A DNA stretch of 25,007 nt from Tenuifilum sp040752515 (GTDB taxonomy: Bacteria > Bacteroidota > Bacteroidia > Bacteroidales > Tenuifilaceae), in contig JBFMGQ010000039.1 of assembly GCA_040752515.1 (NCBI GenBank), positions 1-25,007 on the forward strand, given 5' to 3'. The notes under the pieces were generated by a model that saw only the letters and a program-made list of their open reading frames with translations, ran no database searches and was not told the origin of the DNA. The position numbers and the translations under genes are program-made. This document shows, piece by piece, positions 14,856 through 23,273 of the stretch; position 1 is the first letter of the stretch; the number at the start of each line of letters is the position of its first letter.

Positions 14856-16247
14856 CTATTTCCTGAACTTTCTTATAAACTCTTCAACCTCTGGGACACC
14901 ACCCTGGTAAATAAGGTAGCCGTTGTAGGGCTCACGCGGTGTTATTTCATCGTTAATGGGGGTTAGCATTAACCGTTTTACCTCCTCCGGGTCGTCGGTT
15001 TGGCCAAGCACCCAACCCAACTTGATGTAGGCGGTTTCAGGAAGCATGTTCTCAGCGGGGATAATGCCCTTGGCCATCAGGTCGCGACCGGTATCGTAAA
15101 CGTACATGTGGGCATAACCCCAAAGGGTTTGAACGGTCATGAACATGTGAACGCCTTTCTTTTTTGCCCGTTCAATTGCAGGATAAAGAGGCTTATTCAC
15201 ATGGCCAAGGCCTGTTCCGGCTATTATTATTCCACGGTATCCGTTATCGACCAACGAGTCGATAATATCGGGTTTCATATTAGGGTAGTAGTAAACAATC
15301 GATACTTTCTCCTCAAAGTAAGGAAGTATTTTTACTTTTTTATCTTTGCGGCGGTGGTTGTAGGTGTCCTTTATGGGCTTAACGCCATCCTTGAGGCTAA
15401 CCGTTGCCAGTGGGGTATCGCCAATAGTACGGAATGTGCTGCGGTACGAGGAATGCATTTTTCGAACGCGCGTGCCACGATGAAGGAATCCGTACTCGTC
15501 GGAGGTGGGGCCGAACATGCAAACCATAACCTCGGCAATATCGGAGTGCCCGGCAGTGTAAGTGGCATGCATCAGGTTTAGTGCAGCATCGCTACTGGGG
15601 CGATCGCTGCTTCGTTGTGAGCCTACAAGTACAATGGGAACAGGAGGGTTTTGAACCATAAAGGTTAATGCAGCAGCCGTATGGCTGAGGGTGTCGGTAC
15701 CATGACCGATGATAATCCCATCGATTCCATTTTCAATCTCCTTACCAATGGCAATGGCAAGCGCTTTGTACTGTTCGGGCCCCATGTTTTCACTAAACAC
15801 TGCAAAAAGTTTTTCGGTGGTGAGGTTGCAGATGCTGGCAAGCTCAGGAACAGCCCCGTAAAGTTCACCGGGCGAAAAGGCTGGAATTACTGCTCCAGTT
15901 CGGTAGTCGAGTCGCGATGCAATGGTACCACCCGTACCCAGTAGTTTCACCTTGGGTAGGTTTGGTGTGTATGGGAACTCCTTTTCGGGTATTTTGTAGG
16001 TTGCCTTGTAGTAGCCAACCTCCTTCATCGATTTAATAGTAAAAATATCGATTCCAATATTGTAGCCGGTTGCAATTTTAAGCACAATATGTGTGTCGTC
16101 GTCGTTTTCGGCACGGGGTAGGACAGTACCCTGAAACTCTCCACGGGTAGTTTCAATGATAGCTTTGCCCCATACCCTAACGTTGAACTTTTTTAGAACC
16201 TCAAGGGAACGTCCTTTATATCCTTGAAAAATGTCTTCCATAGCCAT
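14856..16247 (-). CDS. gatD: Glu-tRNA(Gln) amidotransferase subunit D (archaeal type)
   Basis: A 463-residue GatD, the asparaginase-like subunit that releases ammonia for amidation of Glu-tRNA(Gln). The N-terminal small domain (about 1-75, with VLPRAEN and IVLKIATGYNIGI) is specific to GatD and absent from plain asparaginases. The catalytic residues fall at Thr108 (GTGGTIAS), Thr184 and Asp185 (GHGTDTLSHTA) and Lys263 (GTRVRKMHSS). They align in identity and near-identical spacing with the residues reported for archaeal GatD. The C-terminal region (about 320-440, AGTGLGHVN, VQTLWGYAHMYVYDTGRDL) is also GatD-like. It lies 25 bases downstream of gatE on the same strand and is surely co-transcribed. 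Ordinary L-asparaginase is unlikely given the extra domain and adjacent gatE. Confidence 0.93.
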   Translation of the reverse strand: MAMEDIFQGYKGRSLEVLKKFNVRVWGKAIIETTRGEFQGTVLPRAENDDDTHIVLKIATGYNIGIDIFTIKSMKEVGYYKATYKIPEKEFPYTPNLPKVKLLGTGGTIASRLDYRTGAVIPAFSPGELYGAVPELASICNLTTEKLFAVFSENMGPEQYKALAIAIGKEIENGIDGIIIGHGTDTLSHTAAALTFMVQNPPVPIVLVGSQRSSDRPSSDAALNLMHATYTAGHSDIAEVMVCMFGPTSDEYGFLHRGTRVRKMHSSYRSTFRTIGDTPLATVSLKDGVKPIKDTYNHRRKDKKVKILPYFEEKVSIVYYYPNMKPDIIDSLVDNGYRGIIIAGTGLGHVNKPLYPAIERAKKKGVHMFMTVQTLWGYAHMYVYDTGRDLMAKGIIPAENMLPETAYIKLGWVLGQTDDPEEVKRLMLTPINDEITPREPYNGYLIYQGGVPEVEEFIRKFRK

Positions 16248-16272
16248 TTTAGTTATTCAATGAGTGTTTTGG

Positions 16273-18270
16273 TTAGCTGATTCGTTGTTTTATTCTCGTG
16301 TAAAGCAAAGCAGGGTCGATATTTCCCAATGCCTGTTTGTGCAGTTGCCCCATTACCCAGTTAACCGCATTCTCTGGTTTATCGTGTTTAGCAATCTTAA
16401 TCTCCTTAAATTTTTCGATGAGGTAATCTACTGGGGCAAGGAGTTCTTCCTCGGTTTTACGCTTAAAGTTGATGCTGGTAAGCACGGAGTTAAAATCCAT
16501 GTTGGGGTATTGGTAAACAACCGGAAGCATAAGTTTAGCTAAGGAGTGGTGTAATTTATTTTCCTTGATAAAGCGGAATAGTTCAACAATTCGGGAGTAA
16601 CTAAAATCTTTATGTTTGGGGTATTTCCCTTCGATTCGTTTCAGCTTATGACCAAGAAGTGTTCCCACATATCGCGACGGAAAGCCCAGGGCAACAATTT
16701 CTTCAATAACCGGAACGAGGTTTCGCCTTAACAGGAACGGATGGGCATCTTCGGGTATTTGCATCTGGGCAAGTTGTTGGAAACGTTGCCATATATCAAT
16801 TGGCAAGCGTTCGCGTAACTTTTCGATGTAGGCTTCATCCAGAGGAATGGGTGCTGAGTCGGTGTCGGGGTACATGCGGTCGGCTCCAGGTAGTACGCGT
16901 TCAAATATGGTTGTGCCATCGGGTAAGGGGCGGCGTGTTTCGCGTGGAACGCCTTCAAAGGCCATACGGCATCGCTCTTCTATAGTTTCCAGAGCTGTTG
17001 GGATATCTTCGGCTGGGCCCCAAATCAGAACAATGGCATCGTCGGGCGAGGCCCTGAGCAACGAAGCAAGCCTTGTGGTGTCGGCTTCGGAAAGTGGGGT
17101 TTCCAAATCTTCGTTACTGGTAATATTAGGTCGTTCAATACAGGCAATCACTTTAAGCCTATCCGATAGCTCGTTGGTGAAGCATTTGCCCGGTTGGGTA
17201 AAATGCGAAAGTATGCCGCGAAAAGCCGGAAGAACAATGGCAATAACCTTGTAGCCCATATCGGCAAATTTATTGGCATTCCCGTGCTCAATTCCTTGCG
17301 AGTAAGGGTCGATTTCAACATGACGCATTGCCCACTTTTCGGGCGCAGGTACCCGCTCCAGTAGCAATTTTCTGATGTGTAGCAACGCCCATTGCCTAAA
17401 ACACTCGTTATGCGACAGTAAGGGTAACCACTTGTTGTGCGAAACACCCTTTATTTCCACACGGGTGCCACCCTCACAGCTCACGTTGGTATCTTGTCGG
17501 GCAGCACCAATTCCGGTTCGAACCTTACCGGTGCTTCGGTTCAGGAAACGGATGTAATCGGCAGCCTCCCGCAATTCGTCGGGGGTAAGGCATTGCGGAT
17601 GGGTAACTGTTTCGATAAGAGGCATACCCAACCTGTCGGTTTTATAGATACGTCGATGCCCAATATCCGAAACCTCACGGCATGCATCTTCTTCGATACT
17701 TAACTGAATAAGGCCTACTTTTTTATTCTTTAGCTGGATTTCGCCCTCTACACCCAGGATGGCTGTTCGTTGAAATCCGGTTGGTATAGAGCCATCGAGG
17801 TACTGCTTGCGGGTAATATGAACCTCGCCCACAATGTTAAACTTGCAAAGCAATGAGATTTCAAGGGCTATTTCCAGCGCCTCGCGGTTAATGGGGAAAG
17901 GGGGAGTATCGTCAATTTCGTAGGTACAGGTGGTTTTGTTATTGATGCGGTAAACAATCTCCTTTCGTGTTTTAAACTCCATGAGAGCTGTTCCATCGTA
18001 CTCGCCCATTTCGCTAAGCGTAGGGCGCATGTGGCGGATAATTTCAGCATGGTAATCGTTGTCGTCGTGGTAAACACCTGCCGGACAGCGGCAGAAAAGT
18101 TTTTGTTTGGTTTTGAGCTGCTGATGCACTTCGAGCCCCGATTTGAACCCAATGCGTTCGTAATCCTTACGGGTGGCTTCGGCTCGGCTAACATAGCCTA
18201 TAGCCTTCATGGTTTCCCGGTAATTCTTTTGCGGGTCGAATTGCTTACCGGGCGTTAATTTTTTGGCCAT
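16273..18270 (-). CDS. gatE: Glu-tRNA(Gln) amidotransferase subunit E (archaeal type)
   Basis: A 665-residue GatE, which phosphorylates mischarged Glu-tRNA(Gln) and amidates it using ammonia from GatD. The GatB/GatE cradle (about 40-285) starts GFKSGLEVHQQLKTKQKLFC and includes MRPTLSEMGEYDGTALMEF, characteristic of GatE. An AspRS-like insertion (about 300-455) separates this from TIFERVLPGADRMYPDTD, a hallmark that distinguishes GatE from GatB. Helical and YqeY-like tail domains (about 485-665) end with NWVMGQLHKQALGNIDP. Length is a little above the archaeal norm because of an N-terminal extension of about 35 residues that includes MKAIGYVSRAEA. It is the first gene of the gatE-gatD operon, with a candidate promoter at 18388-18395. 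Confidence 0.93.
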   Translation of the reverse strand: MAKKLTPGKQFDPQKNYRETMKAIGYVSRAEATRKDYERIGFKSGLEVHQQLKTKQKLFCRCPAGVYHDDNDYHAEIIRHMRPTLSEMGEYDGTALMEFKTRKEIVYRINNKTTCTYEIDDTPPFPINREALEIALEISLLCKFNIVGEVHITRKQYLDGSIPTGFQRTAILGVEGEIQLKNKKVGLIQLSIEEDACREVSDIGHRRIYKTDRLGMPLIETVTHPQCLTPDELREAADYIRFLNRSTGKVRTGIGAARQDTNVSCEGGTRVEIKGVSHNKWLPLLSHNECFRQWALLHIRKLLLERVPAPEKWAMRHVEIDPYSQGIEHGNANKFADMGYKVIAIVLPAFRGILSHFTQPGKCFTNELSDRLKVIACIERPNITSNEDLETPLSEADTTRLASLLRASPDDAIVLIWGPAEDIPTALETIEERCRMAFEGVPRETRRPLPDGTTIFERVLPGADRMYPDTDSAPIPLDEAYIEKLRERLPIDIWQRFQQLAQMQIPEDAHPFLLRRNLVPVIEEIVALGFPSRYVGTLLGHKLKRIEGKYPKHKDFSYSRIVELFRFIKENKLHHSLAKLMLPVVYQYPNMDFNSVLTSINFKRKTEEELLAPVDYLIEKFKEIKIAKHDKPENAVNWVMGQLHKQALGNIDPALLYTRIKQRIS

Positions 18271-18387
18271 TTTGGTTTAGGTGTGGGTTGGTTTACAGCC
18301 ATCTAAGTTAAAAAACTAACAGCAATTTCCAAATGATAAATTGATACATTGTGGTTTACGAGTATTTATTAATCCAATGATATGTTT

Positions 18388-18395
18388 CAAATATA
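18388..18395 (-). promoter_or_regulatory. -7 promoter element TATATTTG (gatE-gatD)
   Basis: Perfect TAnnTTTG on the minus strand, about 118 bases before the gatE start, implying a leader of roughly 110 bases. No TTTG at the expected -33 position. Confidence 0.35.
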
Positions 18396-18567
18396 CAGCG
18401 CGTTATGTAAGTTTTGATGAGGATTTTATTTTGATTTATTGTTTAAGCTATTCATATTGGCATGGTGTTTGAAGTTAAAATAATGTTTTTCTCTGGTTTT
18501 GCAATTATTATGAAACCATCAAAAAAAGCAATCTAAAACCAAACCAAAATCACATTTAAAAAAACTT

Positions 18568-18596
18568 GACCGCTCCTTTTGGGGCGGTCTTTTTTT
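18568..18596 (+). terminator. Strong intrinsic terminator without an upstream plus-strand gene
   Basis: GACCGCTCC (18568-18576), TTTT loop, GGGGCGGTC (18581-18589), then seven T. The stem has nine positions including one T-G wobble. An A run just upstream lets it also work on the minus strand, as a second terminator for the protease. The nearest plus-strand gene upstream is lnt, nearly 4 kb away. Confidence 0.8.
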
Positions 18597-18664
18597 ATGT
18601 GAATGCTATGGGTGCTTTACCTGGGTTGTTGATAAAGACAGGATACAAGAATAATATATTAAAG

Positions 18665-18694
18665 TTTAGGCTCAGGGGTTACCATGAGCCTAAA
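18665..18694 (-). terminator. Terminator hairpin of the S41 protease gene
   Basis: TTTAGGCTCA (18665-18674) and TGAGCCTAAA (18685-18694) are a perfect 10-base inverted repeat, starting about 20 bases after the protease stop on the minus strand. The sequence after it is AT-rich (CTTTAATATATT) rather than a clean T run. Confidence 0.65.
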
Positions 18695-18714
18695 TAGATG
18701 ATAGGGTTTATGGT

Positions 18715-21700
18715 TTAATTGGTTTGCGTTTCCAGTAAGGCTTTAACAGCCCTTTCCAGTTGTTGGTCGCGCCCCTTGGGTGCAATGGCTGGTTCATTCA
18801 TTATGGTGAAATCAGGAACTGTCTCCACATTTTCCATCCATTGCCCATGCATATCCTTGGAACTAACAGGAACCATACCCCACATAACCTGTGCATCCTG
18901 AAGCCTTTCCCAGCCAGCAAAGCTACATGTACCCGGAACAGGCATTCCAATAAGTTTTCCAATTCCTAACTGTTGGTAACCGCAGGCAAAACAGCTGCCA
19001 TCGCTATAGTTAGCTTCGTTAACCAATGCAACAGTAGGCTTTGTCCATCGGAATGTGGGTTCAGAGCCCAATTCTCTTACGTTGTTTTGGTACGAAATGA
19101 ATTTGGTTCCCGTAAAGAACATTGCCAAATCCGAAACTAAGTCGCCACCTCCATTAAAGCGGGTGTCAACCACAATGCCTTTTCGGTCATAGTACTTGCC
19201 CATCATTTCGCCATAAATATTGCGGTAAGGGCCATCGCTCATTCCTGGAATATGGACATAGCCCAGTGTTCCATTGCTCAACTGTTCAACCTCATCGGCA
19301 TTTCGTTTAACCCAACGACGGTAAAGCAATCGGGATTCCTGAGATAAACCTATCGGTTTTACCGATACCTGTCTCTCTTTACCGGTAGCCAATTCTTTAG
19401 TGGTTAGAAGGATATACTTGTCGGCTTTGCGGTTCAGGTAATACGCCCAATCCCTATCCGTTCCAATTACTTCGCCATCGATAGCGGTTATAATGAATGG
19501 TGCCGTCAGGTTAAGTTCCTTGCGGTCGAGGGGGCCGCCTAAAAGTATTTCATCTACCTTAATACCTTGAGCCTGATAGTTTACATCGGGTATTATTCCA
19601 AGCGATGCGGTTTGGTCGCCATTGGGGCTGTTATGGCTATACCGTGCGCCGGAATGCGAAACATTGAGCTCGCCAAGTAATTCGCTGAGTAGTTCTGCAA
19701 ATTCCAATCCATTGCCGATGTGAGGTAAGAATTCGCGGTAATGATTAGCCATGGTGTCCCAGTTAACACCATGGTAGTTAGGTGTATAAAATCCTTTACG
19801 GGTGCGAATAACCACGTGCTCAAACATGGCTTGCCTTTCGGCATCGGTGTTAATGGTGGCTTCGGCCGAGACCTTCAATGCTTCACGTTTACCCTTATCA
19901 ACATCAACCTTGTAGAGTTTACCATCGGCAAGCATGAACATGCTCTTTTCAGCTTTATCCCAGTATATATTGGCGTTATCGGCATCCATATCAATAAGGA
20001 TTTTTGCCTCTTTGTCGCGCACATTCATCGACCAAAGGTTGTAGCCCTTATCGTAACGGGCAAGATAGTAAAGGGTTTCGCCATCGTTGCTTAGCAACGC
20101 ATCGGCAATATCGGCCGAGGAGGTTGTAAGGCGAGCCAGGCGATACTCATAGCCTTCCCAATCGAATTTTAGCGAACTGTCAACCTTTTCCTTATCCTTT
20201 TTATCTTTCGTCTTATTATCCTTTTGCTTATCGTCGTCCTTTTTTTGTTTTGCCTCTTTCTGCTTTTCCTCTATGGCTTTCAGTAGGTTATACTCATCCT
20301 TGTTAAGTCTGAATTTATCCCATGCGTCGCGGGTGAGAAATAGTGTATAAACATCGCTTTGACGTTCACCACTATTAGCATAGCTCCTCAAACCATCACG
20401 TGTTGAGAGCCAAAGCACCTGTTTGCCTCCATTTGCCCAAATAGGTGAGAAATCGTCGTAACCGTTCATGGTTAGGTTCACGAATGGTGAACTGCCATCG
20501 GCAGGTATAACAATAACCTCAGAATTCGACATGGTAGGGTTAAACTGAACCAAAAGCCAACGACTATCGGGACTCCATGCGAAGTACTGGTCGCCATCGC
20601 GCATGTAGTAAAGTTCCTTAGGTGTAAGCAACGTTTTGGTTGTCTTGCTCTCCAAATCCAAAACCTTAAGGGTCGTTCTATCCTCAATGTAAGCCAACTT
20701 TTTGCCATCGGGCGAGGGGAGTGGTTGATAGTTATCGTGTTCATTGCCAATTAAAAGCTCTTCGTTAATTAGGGTTGATGCAAAAAAGAAAGGCTCATCA
20801 GCTCGCACGCGCGATGCCTTGAAAATTTGCCAGCGACCATTCCGCTCACCAGCATACACAATGCTTTTACCATCGGGCATAAAAACCACAAAACGTTCTT
20901 GTTCAGGTGTTTGGGTTATACGTTTAGTAAATGCTCCCTCAACAGAGGTAACAAAAACTTCGCCCCGGGCAATAAAAGCAACCTCTTTACCATCGGGCGA
21001 AATAGCAACCTCACGGATATTATCGCTAAGGTTAACTATTTGTTCAGGATTTTGCTGATAATCGCGGCTGATTTTGATGTTCACCTTGGTGCTGTTTCCT
21101 GTCTTATCCAGGGTGAAAATGGAGCCATCGTAGCCAAAGCAAAGAGTACCGTTTTGGCTAATGCTTAAAAATCGAACAGGGTGAGTGCTGAAGTTGGTAA
21201 CCTGCTTAACCTCGTTCAAATTGGAAAGCGATAGCTTGAAAACATTAAAATTTGCATTCTCACGGAGAAAGTAAATTGCGGAATCGCCAGGAGCGAAAAC
21301 CGGGTTGCGATCCTCACCCTTATAGGTAGTGAGTTGCTTATACTCTTGGGTTTGTGTATTGTAAAGCCATATGTCGCGGGCTATTGATGACTTGTGATGT
21401 TTCCGAAACTCATTCTCACCGCCCTTTTTATCCTGATAAGCCAGAAATCTGCCATCGTTTGAAACAGAAACTGCTTCGGCTGGAACTGGAAGTACCTGAT
21501 TGACAATTCCACCGCTAACCGGAACGGAATAAAGTTCGGGTTGCGATGTAGTTGGGTAAAGTCGGCTGGAAGCCATGTCGTAACGGGTAGCAGCAAATAG
21601 TACTGACTTGTCGTCGGAGGTGAAAGCGTATGGGAGTTCATCGGCCGAATGGAATGTTAAACGTTTGGGTTCGCCACCTTTTGTGGGTACCACAAAAACA

Positions 21701-21972
21701 TCCATATTACCATACCTGTTCGATGCAAATGCTATATAATTCCCGTTGTGGCTCCATACCGGCAAATAATCGTGGGCAGCATTGGTTGTTATGGCAACAG
21801 CATCGCCCCCATTTGCAGGAACAGTATAAATATCCCCCTTGTAAACAAACGCAATGGTTTTACCATCGGGCGATATGGCAGGGTAACGGTACCATTCCGC
21901 TTGGTTTTGCGAGTTGCCTGCTAAGGTAAAAGTAACAAAAGTAAGCGCAAGCAGTTTCTTTTTGATATTCAT
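18715..21972 (-). CDS. Tricorn-like S41 peptidase with beta-propeller and PDZ domains
   Basis: A 1085-residue protein with an N-terminal signal peptide (MNIKKKLLALTFVTFTLAGNS), so probably periplasmic. Residues about 25-550 hold many PD40/TolB-type propeller repeats, each with a SPDGK-like turn (34-38, 325-329, 366-370, 420-424) as in tricorn. A Lys/Asp-rich stretch (568-598) interrupts the propeller. From about 715 the tricorn core follows: SH at 772-773 (catalytic His), a PDZ-like domain (about 785-875), and the S41 core with RFNGGGD (938-944), the nucleophile Ser990 in EANYSDGS and Glu1047 near ENVETVPD. The layout and residues match tricorn-family proteases that degrade peptides in a chamber; the substrate is unknown. 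It appears monocistronic, and a divergent gap of 146 bases separates it from the next operon. Confidence 0.88.
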   Translation of the reverse strand: MNIKKKLLALTFVTFTLAGNSQNQAEWYRYPAISPDGKTIAFVYKGDIYTVPANGGDAVAITTNAAHDYLPVWSHNGNYIAFASNRYGNMDVFVVPTKGGEPKRLTFHSADELPYAFTSDDKSVLFAATRYDMASSRLYPTTSQPELYSVPVSGGIVNQVLPVPAEAVSVSNDGRFLAYQDKKGGENEFRKHHKSSIARDIWLYNTQTQEYKQLTTYKGEDRNPVFAPGDSAIYFLRENANFNVFKLSLSNLNEVKQVTNFSTHPVRFLSISQNGTLCFGYDGSIFTLDKTGNSTKVNIKISRDYQQNPEQIVNLSDNIREVAISPDGKEVAFIARGEVFVTSVEGAFTKRITQTPEQERFVVFMPDGKSIVYAGERNGRWQIFKASRVRADEPFFFASTLINEELLIGNEHDNYQPLPSPDGKKLAYIEDRTTLKVLDLESKTTKTLLTPKELYYMRDGDQYFAWSPDSRWLLVQFNPTMSNSEVIVIPADGSSPFVNLTMNGYDDFSPIWANGGKQVLWLSTRDGLRSYANSGERQSDVYTLFLTRDAWDKFRLNKDEYNLLKAIEEKQKEAKQKKDDDKQKDNKTKDKKDKEKVDSSLKFDWEGYEYRLARLTTSSADIADALLSNDGETLYYLARYDKGYNLWSMNVRDKEAKILIDMDADNANIYWDKAEKSMFMLADGKLYKVDVDKGKREALKVSAEATINTDAERQAMFEHVVIRTRKGFYTPNYHGVNWDTMANHYREFLPHIGNGLEFAELLSELLGELNVSHSGARYSHNSPNGDQTASLGIIPDVNYQAQGIKVDEILLGGPLDRKELNLTAPFIITAIDGEVIGTDRDWAYYLNRKADKYILLTTKELATGKERQVSVKPIGLSQESRLLYRRWVKRNADEVEQLSNGTLGYVHIPGMSDGPYRNIYGEMMGKYYDRKGIVVDTRFNGGGDLVSDLAMFFTGTKFISYQNNVRELGSEPTFRWTKPTVALVNEANYSDGSCFACGYQQLGIGKLIGMPVPGTCSFAGWERLQDAQVMWGMVPVSSKDMHGQWMENVETVPDFTIMNEPAIAPKGRDQQLERAVKALLETQTN

Positions 21973-22009
21973 ATAATTTATGTTTTTAGTTCATATTCCT
22001 CGTCAAGAG

Positions 22010-22038
22010 TTAAACCGTTTTAATCCATAAAGGTTTAA
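22010..22038. repeat. Inverted repeat in the divergent protease / PRODH-like gap
   Basis: TTAAACC (22010-22016) and GGTTTAA (22032-22038) flank 15 bases. It lies in the protease leader, 38 bases before its ATG. It could be an operator or an RNA hairpin, or chance in AT-rich DNA. Confidence 0.3.
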
Positions 22039-22091
22039 AGCCAAAAACTGATTAATTAGTTAGTAACATGGGTTCGTACAATAAAAAATGG

Positions 22092-22099
22092 TAATTTTG
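22092..22099 (+). promoter_or_regulatory. -7 promoter element TAATTTTG (PRODH-like / dprA operon)
   Basis: Perfect TAnnTTTG on the plus strand, 20-27 bases before ATG 22119, so the leader would be only about a dozen bases. No good TTTG at -33. Confidence 0.45.
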
Positions 22100-22118
22100 A
22101 AAATAAAATTACAAAATA

Positions 22119-23267
22119 ATGTTTTCGCTCAGTAATACTGAACATGTTTTTGAGAAAAGGAGCAACAAGTCGCTCCGGTGTGAAGCCTTTATTTTGCTTA
22201 TTCTCTCCAAAAAGTTACTTGGACATGCCCTGATAAAGTTTGCTATTCTTATCAAAAAATTAAGGATTTTCAAGAATTTTCCGGGAAATCTTTTAGTAAA
22301 TCGATTTTACTGTAGCAATTCCGTTGAGGAGTTAAATAAGGTTTCATCGGATAATTTTCACAATAGGATACTCACCTGTATTGCTCCGATTTCGAACAGG
22401 CAGGATTCGATTATCGACCTGCTATCAGCATTAAAAACCAACAAATTTGATATCCCTGGCTTAGAGTTCATCTTTTTAAATGTTGACGATTACATAGAAA
22501 ATAGAATTCTTAATTTAGTTTCTAATGATGGGTTACTAAATCAGGCCGATAAGAAAGCATTTCAATTATTTAATGACCACATTGAAGAGATATGTGGAAT
22601 TGCCCAGCAAAAGGGGAAATCGATAATTCTTTATACCGCAAATTTTTTAAGTTTTCCAGCAATTCAGGCCATAGCCGTTGATTTGATGGAACGCTACAAC
22701 ACAAAAAGTGCAAATGTCTTTTTGCTTTTCCACCTATGCCATGTAAATTCACAAAAGAGAATTACTGAACTGGTTAGAATGGGAATCAACCAGGGTTTTA
22801 TCCCCGGGATTGCCATTTCAAAATACTTAACACCCGAATACATGACCCCAAAGCAGGAGCAAAACAATGCCAATGAATCTCCCTGCCATAGCTTTAATCA
22901 GACCAAACGCACATTTTATGAGGTAACAAAGTTTCTGTTTAACAATATAGATTTTATATCGGTATTTATTGTTAGCCACAACCCCGACAATATCCTTTAC
23001 CTAACATCTTTAATGGAAAACTATCAGGTGGGGCAAAGCAATAAAAACGTAACGTTAGTGCAGCGTTACGGAATGGCAAAACATATAAGCTATAATCTTG
23101 CAAACAGGGGCTATAATACAGCATCAATCGTTCCCTACGGCACACTTGAAAGCTCACTTTTCTGGATGGATAAGCTTTACCAGTTCGACCCATCGTTGCC
23201 CAATATTCTTGCAGAGCAGCGCTATGCAATACTGAGGGAGTTAAACCGACGAAAACTTGAAAACTAA
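22119..23267 (+). CDS. Proline dehydrogenase-fold protein lacking catalytic residues (probable pseudoenzyme)
   Basis: A 382-residue protein that lines up from end to end with Bacteroidota proline dehydrogenases as I recall them. Matching segments are: the start LSNTEHVFEKRSNKSLR; LMERYNTKSANVF (189-201); NNIDFISVFIVSHN (275-288); QRYGMAKHISYNLANRGYN (315-333); VPYG (338-341); and LRELNRRK at the end. Residues that bind FAD or proline in the family are changed. The Lys-Pro segment reads FLNV (119-122), the Asp-Ala-Glu segment reads YTAN (172-175), the K-x-VRG-x-Y segment reads PGIAISKY (229-236), and the C-terminal Arg-Arg pair is Asp351-Lys352. His287, Gln315 and VPYG remain. I infer the fold is kept but proline oxidation lost. 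It is first in an operon with a membrane protein (6-base gap) and dprA. The start at 22119 fits the family N-terminus. Confidence 0.65.
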   Translation: MFSLSNTEHVFEKRSNKSLRCEAFILLILSKKLLGHALIKFAILIKKLRIFKNFPGNLLVNRFYCSNSVEELNKVSSDNFHNRILTCIAPISNRQDSIIDLLSALKTNKFDIPGLEFIFLNVDDYIENRILNLVSNDGLLNQADKKAFQLFNDHIEEICGIAQQKGKSIILYTANFLSFPAIQAIAVDLMERYNTKSANVFLLFHLCHVNSQKRITELVRMGINQGFIPGIAISKYLTPEYMTPKQEQNNANESPCHSFNQTKRTFYEVTKFLFNNIDFISVFIVSHNPDNILYLTSLMENYQVGQSNKNVTLVQRYGMAKHISYNLANRGYNTASIVPYGTLESSLFWMDKLYQFDPSLPNILAEQRYAILRELNRRKLEN

Positions 23268-23273
23268 TAGTAT

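Larger units (their letters stand above)
18271..18714. other. Intergenic region between gatE and the S41 protease (444 bases)
   Basis: AT-rich and without a convincing gene. It contains the gatE -7 element, a strong bidirectional terminator with no obvious plus-strand gene in front of it, and the protease terminator. A 9-codon ORF (18510-18536, MKPSKKAI) precedes the orphan terminator, but I cannot support it as a gene. Confidence 0.5.

Noticed and set aside
14856..16247. gatD as a plain L-asparaginase gene
   Set aside because: The GatD-specific N-terminal domain and the adjacent full-length gatE argue for the amidotransferase.
18510..18536. Nine-codon ORF (MKPSKKAI) before the orphan terminator as a leader peptide
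   Set aside because: No regulated gene follows on that strand and the composition is unremarkable, so an attenuator is not supported.
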